In this document: positions 40,651 through 50,337 of the stretch, piece by piece
Layout: each line of letters opens with the position of its first letter
Position numbering within the stretch: the first letter of the stretch is position 1
NCBI RefSeq assembly: GCF_004137795.1
Contig: NZ_NWTM01000001.1
Location: 2,221,229-2,285,228 of the forward strand
Length of the DNA stretch: 64,000 nucleotides
Source of the DNA: Pectobacterium zantedeschiae
GTDB lineage: Bacteria; Pseudomonadota; Gammaproteobacteria; Enterobacterales; Enterobacteriaceae
Reading direction: 5' to 3'
Translations under genes and position numbers: made by a program
Notes under the pieces: model-generated
Databases searched by the model: none
Told to the model about the DNA's origin: nothing
Seen by the model: only the letters and a program-made list of their open reading frames with translations

Positions 40651-42033
40651 TTACTGATCGACTTTCGCCCCTTTATCCAACTGCATCACCGGGCCTTCCT
40701 TCACATTCAGCGTCAGGCCCTTGGTTTGCAGTTCCGCATTCCTTACGCGAATACCTTTATCCGCATCAATCCGTACATTATCAAAGTGGAAACCACTGAG
40801 CGGCGCTTCCGGTACGCCGATAATATACGCCGCAGCCTTAGTCTTACCGGTTGATTCCAAATTCTCGATCGTCACATTGCTGAAATGCGGCGTCTTGTAC
40901 TGATCAAACGGCTGCTCTGGATCGGTATCCGGTGGGTAAATCTGTTCACCCATCGTGAAGCCACCTTCGGCCAGCATCTTGTCTACCTCAGCCTGCACAA
41001 TCGGCGCGGCTTTGTAGTAAGCGGCAAAGACCAGCGGTATTTCGACATCGACCATTTTGGTATTACGGTAAGTGATGTTTTTCACTTCGCCGCCTTTACC
41101 GCGTAGGGTTTTAATGCGGATACCGTACATGGAACCTTCAAACTGGTTGTTTTCAACCAGCACGTTATTCACACCGCCAGAGGTTTCGCTGCCGATGGAA
41201 ATGCCGCGCCCCTGCTTCAGGATATTGTTAGCGATATAAATGTTATCCACGACACCATTCGGGAAGCGGCTATCCGGCTTCTCAGCTTTTATCGCGATAT
41301 GATCGTCATTACAGTCGATATAGTTGTTAGTGATACGAATATTCTGGCTGTCGATCGGGTCGATAGCATCAGTATTTGGCGCATGCCACGGCGATAGAAT
41401 CCGCGTGCCGTTCACATCTACATCATGCGAGTAACGCATCACGATGTGAAAACTCGGGGAATGCGTGAGCGTGACGCCGTCCACCAGCACATTACTGGAA
41501 CTTTTGATATAAATCAGACGGGGGCGATCGGTCCCACCTTTCTTGCCGGTTGCGCGAATATTTTCACGCCAGCGCTCCCACCAGACGGCACCCTGCCCAT
41601 CAATGGTGCCCTGACCGGTGATAGCCACATTCTGAGCGTCGGCAATACTGATAAAGGGAAGCCAGCCATTTTCCGCTTCAGCGTACTTGGTTTTTTCCGT
41701 CGCGCGATAGGCTGCCACTTCGGTCGACGCGACGATAGTTGCATCTTTTGCCAAATCCAGTCGAATGTTACTTTTCAGGAACAGCGGATCGACCAGATAG
41801 TTACCGCGAGGAACGTGTACCGTTCCGCCGCCAGCCGCCGCGCAATCATCAATCGCTTTCTGGAACGCTTCGGTATTTAGTGCGATCTGTAGGCGGTGAC
41901 CCTCGGCCCCGTATTGTGTGACGTCACAGATTTTATCTGGAAATTTCACTGAACTGGCCGCCTGAGCCGTACCAGCTTGAATACCCAGCGTGATGCAGGA
42001 AGCCATTAATGACAGAGCAAGACCACTACGCAT
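40651..42033 (-). CDS. Secreted polygalacturonase (glycoside hydrolase family 28)
   Basis: 460 residues from the ATG at 42033 (RBS GAGGTTAAGT). Signal peptide MRSGLALSLMASCITLGIQA..GTAQA, cleavage after AQA. A right-handed beta-helix follows with GH28 motifs: PNTDAIDPIDS (NTD), NDDHIAIKAE (DD pair), GRGISIGSETSGG where most GH28 have GHG, and YGIRIKTLRG (RIK). It should cut polygalacturonate in plant cell walls, like PehN/PehX-type enzymes of soft-rot bacteria; endo or exo action cannot be decided here. Secretion by the Out type II system is inference. A KdgR-like box lies directly upstream. Confidence 0.88.
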   Translation of the reverse strand: MRSGLALSLMASCITLGIQAGTAQAASSVKFPDKICDVTQYGAEGHRLQIALNTEAFQKAIDDCAAAGGGTVHVPRGNYLVDPLFLKSNIRLDLAKDATIVASTEVAAYRATEKTKYAEAENGWLPFISIADAQNVAITGQGTIDGQGAVWWERWRENIRATGKKGGTDRPRLIYIKSSSNVLVDGVTLTHSPSFHIVMRYSHDVDVNGTRILSPWHAPNTDAIDPIDSQNIRITNNYIDCNDDHIAIKAEKPDSRFPNGVVDNIYIANNILKQGRGISIGSETSGGVNNVLVENNQFEGSMYGIRIKTLRGKGGEVKNITYRNTKMVDVEIPLVFAAYYKAAPIVQAEVDKMLAEGGFTMGEQIYPPDTDPEQPFDQYKTPHFSNVTIENLESTGKTKAAAYIIGVPEAPLSGFHFDNVRIDADKGIRVRNAELQTKGLTLNVKEGPVMQLDKGAKVDQ

Positions 42034-42050
42034 ACTTAACCTCACCAAAT

Positions 42051-42069
42051 AATGAAATATCGTTTTAAT
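42051..42069. promoter_or_regulatory. KdgR-like operator upstream of the polygalacturonase
   Basis: AATGAAATATCGTTTTAAT matches the KdgR consensus AATGAAACANTGTTTCATT with about four mismatches and keeps its palindromic layout. It lies 18 bases before the start codon, where KdgR binding would block expression until pectin breakdown products appear. Confidence 0.6.
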
Positions 42070-42304
42070 AAAATAACACCAACACGTCATTAAAAAGCGA
42101 GAGACGATCACGTTTTAGATGTATTCGTAATAATTACAATAAGGTAGGGATTTTTTCGTGCAATTGCACTATTCCCATTTTGAGAATCTGCGCATACTGG
42201 GTACTGTCGCAATCATGTTGGGGCGATAAAAACAGAGGTAGGAAAGAAAGCAAGACGGAGAGATTGTGCTGGCCTGAACGACCAGCACAGATAAGACAAA
42301 AGCG

Positions 42305-43306
42305 TTATGCCGTCAGACGAGCGAAAGCATCACGGATTTCCTGTTCAGGTAAATCCACACCAATAAACACCAGCACGCTCTCTCTTTCTTCATCAGGCTG
42401 CCATTCTCTGTCCCAGTCAGCGCTGTACAAACGCTGAACTCCCTGAAACAGCAGGCGACGGTCATTACCGTTAATGGCCAGAATACCTTTATAGCGCAGT
42501 AGATTATCGGAGAATTGTAGCAACAGGTTTTCCATCACATCGGAGACAGCCTGAAGCTCAACGGCCTTATCGAGATACACGACAATCGATTGCACGTTAT
42601 TCTGCGTGGGGGCAATAAAGCGAAATACTGGCGTTTTCACGTCCAGCTTGTCGCTAAGGACATTATCGCCAAGAACAAAGCCATCGATGTTAAACAGCAC
42701 GCTCAGATCGATATCGCCGTGTACCACAGGATAGATCGGCGCACGCGCATTGATGCGTTGCAAACGCGGTAGCAACGTTTCGTCTTCGTTTGCCACATCC
42801 GTTTTAGTTAGCAGTATACGGTCAGCATAGCCAATCTGTGACTGTGCGATGGTGAACTGATCGAGCTGCTGTTGTGCATGCACGGCATCCACTAGCGTGA
42901 TAATCCCATCCAGAACAAAGCGTTCACAGATCACTTCATGAGAGAAGAAAGTTTGCGCCACCGGCCCCGGATCGGCCATACCGGTACATTCAATAATAAC
43001 GTGATCAAAATCCAGCGTACCGTTATCCACGCCATCAATTAGATCGAGCAGCGCATCAGCCAGTTCATTGGACTGCGTGCAGCAGATGCAGCCGTTGCTC
43101 AGCGTCGTAATCTGGCTGGCACGTTCACCGATTAACGTATTATCAATCGGAACTTCGCCAAATTCATTTTCAATCACGGCAATCTTGTAGCCGTGTTCGG
43201 CATTCAGAATATGCCGTAATAAGGTGGTTTTTCCCGCACCAAGAAACCCGGTCAGAATGGTGACATACACGGGTTTAGTCACATCAGAAGATAAAGGTTG
43301 AGTCAT
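42305..43306 (-). CDS. yjiA: CobW/COG0523-family GTPase YjiA
   Basis: 333 residues from ATG 43306 (RBS GGAACCTGTT); an upstream in-frame TTG is unlikely. Walker A GFLGAGKTTLLRH (~24-36), metal-binding CICC in LSNGCICCTQ (~78-87), ECTGMADPGP, and the guanine-specificity TKTD. C-terminal CobW-C domain. COG0523 GTPases are metal chaperones, mostly for zinc; the role of YjiA is not fixed. It follows yjiX by 16 bases on the same strand. A hairpin TGTGCTGG..CCAGCACA (42265-42289) past the stop may end the transcript. Confidence 0.93.
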   Translation of the reverse strand: MTQPLSSDVTKPVYVTILTGFLGAGKTTLLRHILNAEHGYKIAVIENEFGEVPIDNTLIGERASQITTLSNGCICCTQSNELADALLDLIDGVDNGTLDFDHVIIECTGMADPGPVAQTFFSHEVICERFVLDGIITLVDAVHAQQQLDQFTIAQSQIGYADRILLTKTDVANEDETLLPRLQRINARAPIYPVVHGDIDLSVLFNIDGFVLGDNVLSDKLDVKTPVFRFIAPTQNNVQSIVVYLDKAVELQAVSDVMENLLLQFSDNLLRYKGILAINGNDRRLLFQGVQRLYSADWDREWQPDEERESVLVFIGVDLPEQEIRDAFARLTA

Positions 43307-43322
43307 AACAGGTTCCAAGTCG

Positions 43323-43526
43323 TTAACAGCAGCGCATCCCGCCTTTGCCGTCTCCGCCGTAACGCGCCTGCTGGCGTTCGCGGAAAAATTCTTCGTACGT
43401 CATCGCAGGTTTATCCGGGTGATTGGTCTGCATATGCTGCACATAGGTGTCATAATCTGGCATACCGACCAGCATACGCGCCGCCTGGCCCAAATATTTT
43501 CCTGCTTTTCCCAGATTGCCAAACAT
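43323..43526 (-). CDS. yjiX: YbdD/YjiX family small protein
   Basis: 67 residues, the length of E. coli YjiX, from the second of two adjacent ATGs (43526; the first is 43529) with RBS GGAGG. Sequence [21 protein letters not shown]... ends [13 protein letters not shown], the invariant C-terminus of the family. These small proteins accompany CstA/BtsT pyruvate transporters and are thought to assist transport. The frame is open upstream but that part overlaps a terminator. Lies between btsT and yjiA. Confidence 0.92.
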   Translation of the reverse strand: MFGNLGKAGKYLGQAARMLVGMPDYDTYVQHMQTNHPDKPAMTYEEFFRERQQARYGGDGKGGMRCC

Positions 43527-43563
43527 CATTACCTCCAGACCATCGCCTGCAATAGCAGCTAGA

Positions 43564-43604
43564 TAAAAAATACCCTGTATAACGTTATACATTATACAGG
43601 GTAT
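43564..43604 (-). terminator. Intrinsic terminator between btsT and yjiX
   Basis: A 13-bp perfect inverted repeat, ATACCCTGTATAA (43570-43582) and TTATACAGGGTAT (43592-43604). Read on the minus strand it is followed by TTTTTT. It sits within the btsT-yjiX gap, ahead of the yjiX ribosome-binding site, and should reduce expression of yjiX and yjiA relative to btsT. Confidence 0.8.
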
Positions 43605-43669
43605 CTGTACCCGTCATCTTTCACGTTCAACCTTGCTAGCTGTCTCGCAAAATCCGACGGGCGTGTGGC

Positions 43670-45823
43670 TTAGTGACCGGAAGAGACTTTCACGCCACCT
43701 TCAGGAACCGGAACATACGGCGTTTCCTGATCGGTACGTTCAGCCACTTTACGTGCAGCCAATGCCGCTTTAATACCATATGCGATAATGCTGTACACCA
43801 CGATCAGGAACAGAATACTCAGACCGGCGTTGGTATAGTTATTGGTCACGATATGGTTCATGTTCGAAATCTGCTGCGCGCTCAGATCGGCACCGCCTTC
43901 TGCGATTTTGCCCTTGAACATGTTCGCCATGTAGAAGAAACCTTCCAACTGTGGGTTGTCGCTAAACAGTTTCAGCCCCAGCGCCCAAGTGGTACAGATC
44001 AGCAGCCAAACCGCAGGAACCAGCGTTACCCAAATGTACTGCGTACGCTTCATCTTAATCAGGATAACGGTACCCAGTACCAGCGCCACCGCAGCCAGCA
44101 TCTGGTTAGATATACCGAACAACGGCCACAGGCTCTTCACGCCGCCCAGCGGATCAACCACGCCTTGGTACAGCAGGTAGCCCCACAGACCGACGCAACC
44201 CGCCGTACCAATCATACCGGCAATCAGCGAATCGGTTTTCTTCAGGAATGGAACGAAGTTACCCAACAGGTCCTGCAACATGAAGCGACCAGCACGTGTA
44301 CCCGCATCCAGCGCCGTCAGAATGAACAGCGCTTCAAACAGAATACCGAAGTGATACCAGAAGCCCATGTCGGCACCAGGAATGATCTGGTGGAACACGT
44401 GTGCGATACCGACAGCAAGCGTTGGTGCGCCACCTGCACGGTTCAGAACGGAAGGCTCACCGATGTCTTTCGCCGTTTGCAGAATTTGCTCAGGAGAAAT
44501 CACGAAGCCCCACGAGCTAACGGTCGCCGCCGCGTGTGCGGATACGTCCTGCAACTGTGCCAGAATCATCGGCGCATCCGCCGTGCCCAGTCGATGCAGA
44601 TCCGGCATCGTAATGCCCAATGCCGCTGGCGGGGTATTCATCGCGAAATACAGACCAGGTTCGATGATAGACGCCGCAACCAAAGCCATGATCGCCACGA
44701 AAGATTCCATCAGCATGGCACCGTAACCGATGAAACGCGCATCTTTCTCGTTAGCCATCAACTTCGGCGTAGTACCGGAAGCAATCAGCGCGTGGAAGCC
44801 AGACACAGCACCACAAGCAATAGTAATAAACAGGAACGGGAACAGCGTACCTTTCCAGACCGGACCGGTGCCATCCACAAATTGCGTTACCGCTGGCATT
44901 TTCAGATCGGGATTCAGAATCACGATACCAATCGCCAGACCGACGATGACACCAATTTTCAGGAAGGTTGCCAGATAGTCACGCGGAGCCAGAATCAACC
45001 ATACTGGCAACAGTGCAGATACGAAGGCATAGCCAATCAGCGTATAAGTGATGGTCGTATCTTTGAAGGTCAGCGCCGGGCCCCAGTACGGGTCGTGTGC
45101 AACTACGCCACCAAACCAGATTGCCAGCACCAGTAGCACGATCCCGATCACCGAGATTTCACCAACTTTACCTGGACGGATAAAGCGCATGTAGACGCCC
45201 ATAAACAGGGCGATGGGTACCGTAGAACATACGGTAAAAACGCCCCACGGGCTTTCTGCCAGTGCTTTCACCACAATCAGCGCCAGTACGGCAAGAATGA
45301 TGATCATGATGAGGAAACAGCCGAACAGCGCAATCGTACCCGGTACCGGGCCGAGTTCTTTCTTAACGATTTCGCCTAACGACGCACCGTTACGGCGGGT
45401 CGAAATAAACAACACCATGAAGTCCTGCACGGCACCCGCCAGCACCACTCCGCCCAGCAACCATAAAGTGCCCGGTAGGTAGCCGACCTGCGCGGCCAGT
45501 ACCGGCCCAACGAGTGGCCCAGCACCTGCGATAGCGGCAAAGTGGTGTCCGAACAGCACGTTACGGTTCGTCGGCACATAGTTGAGGCCATCATTATTAA
45601 CAACGGCAGGGGTTGCTCTGGTCGGATCCAACTGCATGACTTTTTGTGCGATATACAAGCTGTAGTATCGATAGGCCACGAGGTAAACGGCGACAGAAGC
45701 AACAATAATCCATAGTGCACTGACATGCTCACCGCGACGTAGTGCAACTACGCCGAGGCAGGCAGCCCCAATGATTCCGAGAATCATCCAGGGGATGTGT
45801 TTAAGAATGGAACTGCTCTTCAT
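43670..45823 (-). CDS. btsT: Pyruvate/H+ symporter BtsT (CstA family)
   Basis: 717 residues with about 18 membrane spans, strongly similar to E. coli BtsT (YjiY, 716). Family blocks GHHFAAIAGAGPLVGPVLAAQVGYLPGTLWLL (~94-126) and ACGAVSGFHALIASGTTPK (~370-390) are present; the C-terminus ends TPYVPVPEGGVKVSSGH, like the E. coli protein. The adjacent yjiX-yjiA confirms btsT rather than cstA. It takes up pyruvate with protons. RBS AAGGATGTCTT. No binding site for BtsR could be identified with confidence. The 292-base gap upstream (45824-46115) holds only the terminator of the next gene. Confidence 0.93.
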   Translation of the reverse strand: MKSSSILKHIPWMILGIIGAACLGVVALRRGEHVSALWIIVASVAVYLVAYRYYSLYIAQKVMQLDPTRATPAVVNNDGLNYVPTNRNVLFGHHFAAIAGAGPLVGPVLAAQVGYLPGTLWLLGGVVLAGAVQDFMVLFISTRRNGASLGEIVKKELGPVPGTIALFGCFLIMIIILAVLALIVVKALAESPWGVFTVCSTVPIALFMGVYMRFIRPGKVGEISVIGIVLLVLAIWFGGVVAHDPYWGPALTFKDTTITYTLIGYAFVSALLPVWLILAPRDYLATFLKIGVIVGLAIGIVILNPDLKMPAVTQFVDGTGPVWKGTLFPFLFITIACGAVSGFHALIASGTTPKLMANEKDARFIGYGAMLMESFVAIMALVAASIIEPGLYFAMNTPPAALGITMPDLHRLGTADAPMILAQLQDVSAHAAATVSSWGFVISPEQILQTAKDIGEPSVLNRAGGAPTLAVGIAHVFHQIIPGADMGFWYHFGILFEALFILTALDAGTRAGRFMLQDLLGNFVPFLKKTDSLIAGMIGTAGCVGLWGYLLYQGVVDPLGGVKSLWPLFGISNQMLAAVALVLGTVILIKMKRTQYIWVTLVPAVWLLICTTWALGLKLFSDNPQLEGFFYMANMFKGKIAEGGADLSAQQISNMNHIVTNNYTNAGLSILFLIVVYSIIAYGIKAALAARKVAERTDQETPYVPVPEGGVKVSSGH

Positions 45824-46057
45824 AAGACATCCTTCAATTAAAAATTACAATCGTTTGATTTTGTTAGCTGTGGAAAAAGAAACCCTGGTACGACGTTGCG
45901 CTATAACGCAGTCCATCGCGTGTTTCAGATAAGGAAGATAGTGGCGGCACAGTACGTCATCGCATGCGCGCGTGGAGCGGGTATTTGGTTAGGCGGCAGA
46001 ATAGCGTGCTAAGCGGTTAGAATGACGCAGTGAGTGGCTGGAGAGATCTCGGGCTAC

Positions 46058-46089
46058 CTAAAAAAGAAAAGGCCGCGATATACACGGCC
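46058..46089 (-). terminator. Terminator of tandem paralogue A
   Basis: GGCCGCG (46071-46077) pairs with CACGGCC (46083-46089, one G-U), five-base loop; the minus strand then has TTTTCTTTTTT. The same hairpin follows all four paralogues. Confidence 0.8.
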
Positions 46090-46115
46090 AGTAAGGTATT
46101 AAGTATTACGAGCGA

Positions 46116-48125
46116 TTACGGAATCTGATACGCCAGTTTGTAATTGCCTGCCGTTACCGTGCGGAATGTCACGCTGTCCGTGCGCCAGCGGATTTCCACT
46201 TCCGCAGGAGATTGCACCTTCCAGCTAGACGCATCGTTAACGTTCAGCACCAGTCGGTCAATGGTCGCGACATCTGCCACCGGATCGGTGATATCGAGCG
46301 CAAACGCAAAGGCAAGCGAGTCAGGCACGCCGTTATTGGATGTAAACAACTGCGTCCACTGTGCTGCGGTAATGCTACCCAGCTCGGCTGGCGTCATCCC
46401 CTCTGCAATCAACGCCGTTGCACCTGCGGTGTCTGCTGACAATGATCCAACATCAACCCACGCCCCGCTCCGCAAGACATGCCAGTTCACCAGATCTCGC
46501 GTCACTGCGACACGTACTTTGCCATTGCCCGTCTGCGTTGCTGTTAGCGTGGCGGAATTGATTTGAGGCCATGCAGTAGCACGCAACAGTGATTTCTGGA
46601 CAACGATTTGAGGCTGTGACTTGTATACATATTTAATTAATGCACTTTTATTACTTACAATCGTTACATCCTGAGCATCTTTTCCAGTAAGAGAGGCGGA
46701 TGAAACCCCAATATTTTCAATTAGCTCAGGTGTAACAGGATCCGTTATTTCAATAAGGGCTCCATTTACTACAGTGTAAAACTTATCAGCGTAGCGCATG
46801 ATAAATTTACTTTCAGGTGGATATAACTTCAGTTCTGCAATGACAACAAAATTTTGAGTACCGTTAACACTGGTGATAAGCAATCTGTAATGTTGATATA
46901 CAGCAGTTTCATCCAGTTTAAATGACTTAATCACTCGAGTGTCATTTCGAGTATCATTCGTTACCTTATGTAGGTCATGCCAGTCAACGCTATCATCACT
47001 ACCTTGGAAAATGAAATCTCTGGCTGAAGCCACGTTATTTCCGTATGAATCAATGTATCTGGAAAATATAGCAAATCCAGAAACTGGGAGTTTATTGGGT
47101 AAATCTATACGCAGCCATTGTGGCGCTTGTTCCGTCGGACGAGCATTAGAAATCCATGCTTTCTGATTTGTCTCAGATACACCATCAAAGCTGTAATATG
47201 CGCTATAAGCTGCCGTATTATAGCTACTAGCACTTGCGGTATATCCAGTCGGAATGTTATCAGATGTCATGTTGGGGACGATTGAATCCTTTACGACACT
47301 CATATCGACGGAATGATACCCATTTTTTATCTCTGAATTATAAAAGCTCCCGCTTTGCTCTAACACTTCTGAATACACACCATTAACTTCGTGTAATCCC
47401 CCATCAAAGACAACATCATTCGTTGTGTCATAGTTAATTTTGCTAGATGCATTAAAATCATCAACCCCATAAGTCTGATTCGCCGCACCCGCTTCTTCTT
47501 TCAGCGCATACGCCGCAAGATTAAATTTATGTTTTGGGCTAATGCTGAACGCGTGGTTTTGCCCCGCAGTTGCTCCCTGACGATCGGCTACGATATAACC
47601 AGGACCACCGCTACCGGAACCACCACCCGTAGCACTGATTACCGTTTTCTCACTCGCAGGGTTATAGCTCAGCGTCACGCCCGCCCCCGCTTCCAGCGAG
47701 GAATGAATAAGCTGTTTTGTTTTTTGTGTGTAGTCGGTGATTTCCGCTGTGGTATGGGTGTGTCCGACAGCCGCAACACCCATTTGCGCTGGCGTTAGTG
47801 AAAGATCACCGCTGCCCAGCAGCGATTGACCAAAGACCGTGCGGATAGTGGTACCGGAAATTAACTCATCCTGCTTTGCATTCCAGACCGCTTTTTCATC
47901 CAGCGAGACAAATTTTCTGGTGGTAGTTTCGGTAATCTGATCGGCCGTATAGTCGCCTGATTGTGCAGTGACAGCGCCAGTCCGTCCGAATACGGAGGCA
48001 ACGCCGGTAACGCCAGGCTCTTTCCCGCCGCCATTATCTGAATGGCAGCAAACAGGGGGATGAACGGTACATGTTGCTTTACCTGTACTGTCACAAACAT
48101 TAATTTCAATATTGATATCTTTCAT
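46116..48125 (-). CDS. Tandem paralogue A: tail-fibre-like / discoidin-like protein
   Basis: 669 residues, no signal peptide, no membrane span. In order: Cys/His-rich head VCDSTGKATCTVHPPVCCHSD (~10-30); a phage-tail-fibre-like part with VASVFGRTGAVTAQSGDYTADQITE, KAVWNAKQDELISG, GQSLLGSGDLS and GHTHTTAEITDY (~42-132); Gly/Ser linker (~167-175); constant YIVADRQGATAGQNHAFSIS..NLAAYALKEE (~177-211); variable part with a discoidin/F5-8C-like domain (~285-437: PQWLRIDLP, FIFQGSDDSVDWHDLH, YRLLITSV, ELKLYP); constant C-terminal domain (~522-669, INSATLTATQ...NYKLAYQIP) that I do not recognise. The ATG at 48125 is common to all copies. Function unknown; surface-sugar binding is the best guess. Confidence 0.8.
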   Translation of the reverse strand: MKDINIEINVCDSTGKATCTVHPPVCCHSDNGGGKEPGVTGVASVFGRTGAVTAQSGDYTADQITETTTRKFVSLDEKAVWNAKQDELISGTTIRTVFGQSLLGSGDLSLTPAQMGVAAVGHTHTTAEITDYTQKTKQLIHSSLEAGAGVTLSYNPASEKTVISATGGGSGSGGPGYIVADRQGATAGQNHAFSISPKHKFNLAAYALKEEAGAANQTYGVDDFNASSKINYDTTNDVVFDGGLHEVNGVYSEVLEQSGSFYNSEIKNGYHSVDMSVVKDSIVPNMTSDNIPTGYTASASSYNTAAYSAYYSFDGVSETNQKAWISNARPTEQAPQWLRIDLPNKLPVSGFAIFSRYIDSYGNNVASARDFIFQGSDDSVDWHDLHKVTNDTRNDTRVIKSFKLDETAVYQHYRLLITSVNGTQNFVVIAELKLYPPESKFIMRYADKFYTVVNGALIEITDPVTPELIENIGVSSASLTGKDAQDVTIVSNKSALIKYVYKSQPQIVVQKSLLRATAWPQINSATLTATQTGNGKVRVAVTRDLVNWHVLRSGAWVDVGSLSADTAGATALIAEGMTPAELGSITAAQWTQLFTSNNGVPDSLAFAFALDITDPVADVATIDRLVLNVNDASSWKVQSPAEVEIRWRTDSVTFRTVTAGNYKLAYQIP

Positions 48126-48237
48126 GGTATTGATGACTCCATTAATAAAAGGAATAAGGAGTATCACTTATTTTCCCAGTGTATTATTTCAACGTATTTT
48201 ACTAATCCATCATTTCCTTTTATATAAAAAACAGAAG

Positions 48238-48263
48238 CAAAAATGGCCGCAAAATAGCGGCCA
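48238..48263 (-). terminator. Terminator of tandem paralogue B
   Basis: TGGCCGC (48244-48250), loop AAAATA, GCGGCCA (48257-48263), T tract on the minus strand side. Confidence 0.8.
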
Positions 48264-48288
48264 GTGGAATAGATAATCGGAAGAAAAA

Positions 48289-50337
48289 TTACGGAACCTG
48301 ATACGCCAGTTTGTAATTGCCTGCCGTTACCGTGCGGAATGTCACGCTGTCCGTGCGCCAGCGGATTTCCACTTCCGCAGGGGACTGGACTTTCCAACTG
48401 GACGCGTCGTTGACGTTAAGCACCAGTCGGTCAATGGTTGCGACATCTGCCACCGGATCGGTGATATCGAGCGCAAACGCAAAGGCAAGCGAGTCAGGCA
48501 CGTCGTTATTGGATGTAAAAAACTGCGTCCACTGTGCTGCGGTAATGCTACCTAGCTCGGCAGGCGTCATCCCCTCTGCAATCAACACCGTTGCGCCTGC
48601 GGTATCGGCAGACAGCGCACCGACATTAACCCACGCCCCGCTCCGCAAAACATGCCAGTTCACCAGATCTCGCGTCACTGCGACACGTACTTTGCCGTTG
48701 CCCGTCTGCGTTGCTGTTAGCGTTGCGGCATTGATCTGGCTGTAACTCACAAGCGAAGTCAACGCTGACTGAGTCAGGAGCTGTGAGTATGGCGTGTATT
48801 TCGTCTCAATATTCATTTCCAAATTGGAGATTACTTTCACAGGGCTAGTGAATAATGATGGCAGATTGCTGACGCTGCCAATACCCTGTGAACTAATTTT
48901 TTCTGCGGTTAACTCACCGGCAATCTCTTCCAATGAGCCATTATTGAGACCGTAATTTTTACCGCCGTAGTTAATTACAAACTTATCCAGTGATTCATAA
49001 ATTTCCAATTCATCAACAGCGACGAATGATGATAAAACCCCATAATTCGCAAGCGTGATATGAATGCGATAATATTGATAGCTGATATCATTATTAATGA
49101 CATACGAGCGTTTCTGTCCAGGAACGTTCTGGGTGTCGTTTGTAATAGAATGCAATACCGTCCACGTAACCCCATCATGACTCCCCTGAAACGCCCAGGT
49201 ACGCGGCGAATTTGAATACCCAGACTGATTACGGGTCACAACGGAATAGCCTTTAGCAAGCGCGGACGCAGGGAGCTTTACTCCGACCCATTGTGGCGAT
49301 GAGACGGAAGGTGCACCATCGCTAGTCCATGAATCAGTACCCCCAACCTGAGATCGGTTAAACGCTTTATATATTGCAGATCCGGCTCCTGGGTCTCTAC
49401 TATTTGAGCTTGCGATTGCTTCATAGCCTGCTGGCGCGTTATTAGCTGTCATTACAGGAATGATGCTTTCCGCTGTGACTGGTGTTGTCGATGTTTTCTG
49501 AAGAATGCTTATCGCTTCTCCATCCGCTTTTATTTCAGCAGAGTAAAATTCTCCATCCGGTGTTAACTGATAATTTGAACCGGTATAAAGGCTAGCTATA
49601 CCATCAAAAATAACATCATTTGTCGCGTTGTAATTAGGCTCGCTTGAGGCATTAAAGTCATCCATAACATAAGTCTGGTTCGCCGCACCCACTTCTTCTT
49701 TCAGCGCATACGCCGCAAGATTAAATTTATGTTTTGGGCTAATGCTGAACGCGTGGTTTTGTCCCGCAGTTACTCCCTGACGATCGGCTACGATATAACC
49801 AGAACCACCGCTACCGGAACCACCACCCGTAGCACTGATTACCGTTTTCTCACTCACAGGGTTATAGCTCAGCGTCACGCCCGCACCGGCCTCCAGCGAG
49901 GAATGGATGAGCTGCTTCGTTTTTGGCGTGTAGTCGGTGATTTCCGATGTAGTGTGAGTATGCCCTACTGCAGCTACGCCCATTTGTGATGGCGTTGGTG
50001 AAACATCACCGCTGCCCAGCAGCGACTGACCAAAGACCGTGCGAATAGTGTTTCCAGAGATTAACTCATCCTGCTTTGCATTCCAGACCGCTTTTTCATC
50101 CGGCGTGGCAAATTTTCTGGTGGTAGTTTCGGTAATCTGATCGGCCGTATAGTCGCCAGGCTGTGCAGTGACGACACCTGTCCGCCCAAATACGGAAGCA
50201 ACGCCAGAAACTCCTGGCTCTTGCCTATTACCAGAATGACAGCAAGAGTGAGGATTAACCTGAATAGGAGGATGAGCGATACATGTTGATTTGCCTGTGC
50301 TGTCACAAACATTGATTTCAATATTGATGTCTTTCAT
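48289..50337 (-). CDS. Tandem paralogue B: tail-fibre-like / discoidin-like protein
   Basis: 682 residues. Same architecture as A: head VCDSTGKSTCIAHPPIQVNPHSCCHSG (longer by a PIQVNPH insertion), tail-fibre-like part, Gly/Ser linker, a discoidin-like domain (SSPQWVGVKLPASALAKGY.., RTWAFQGSHDGVTWTVLHS, YQYYRIHITLANYG, VDELEIYES), then FVINYGGKNYGLNNGSLEEI and the constant C-terminal domain ending NYKLAYQVP. Its head and C-terminal domain are nearly the same as in A at the DNA level, whereas the centre is different in sequence and more AT-rich. Preceded by a leader closely similar to those of the other copies. Confidence 0.8.
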   Translation of the reverse strand: MKDINIEINVCDSTGKSTCIAHPPIQVNPHSCCHSGNRQEPGVSGVASVFGRTGVVTAQPGDYTADQITETTTRKFATPDEKAVWNAKQDELISGNTIRTVFGQSLLGSGDVSPTPSQMGVAAVGHTHTTSEITDYTPKTKQLIHSSLEAGAGVTLSYNPVSEKTVISATGGGSGSGGSGYIVADRQGVTAGQNHAFSISPKHKFNLAAYALKEEVGAANQTYVMDDFNASSEPNYNATNDVIFDGIASLYTGSNYQLTPDGEFYSAEIKADGEAISILQKTSTTPVTAESIIPVMTANNAPAGYEAIASSNSRDPGAGSAIYKAFNRSQVGGTDSWTSDGAPSVSSPQWVGVKLPASALAKGYSVVTRNQSGYSNSPRTWAFQGSHDGVTWTVLHSITNDTQNVPGQKRSYVINNDISYQYYRIHITLANYGVLSSFVAVDELEIYESLDKFVINYGGKNYGLNNGSLEEIAGELTAEKISSQGIGSVSNLPSLFTSPVKVISNLEMNIETKYTPYSQLLTQSALTSLVSYSQINAATLTATQTGNGKVRVAVTRDLVNWHVLRSGAWVNVGALSADTAGATVLIAEGMTPAELGSITAAQWTQFFTSNNDVPDSLAFAFALDITDPVADVATIDRLVLNVNDASSWKVQSPAEVEIRWRTDSVTFRTVTAGNYKLAYQVP

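Noticed and set aside
43673-45136. 487-codon open frame on the + strand opposite btsT
   Set aside because: Exactly antisense to a well-conserved transporter gene, low-complexity Arg/Gln/His-rich translation, no RBS. A by-product of codon usage.
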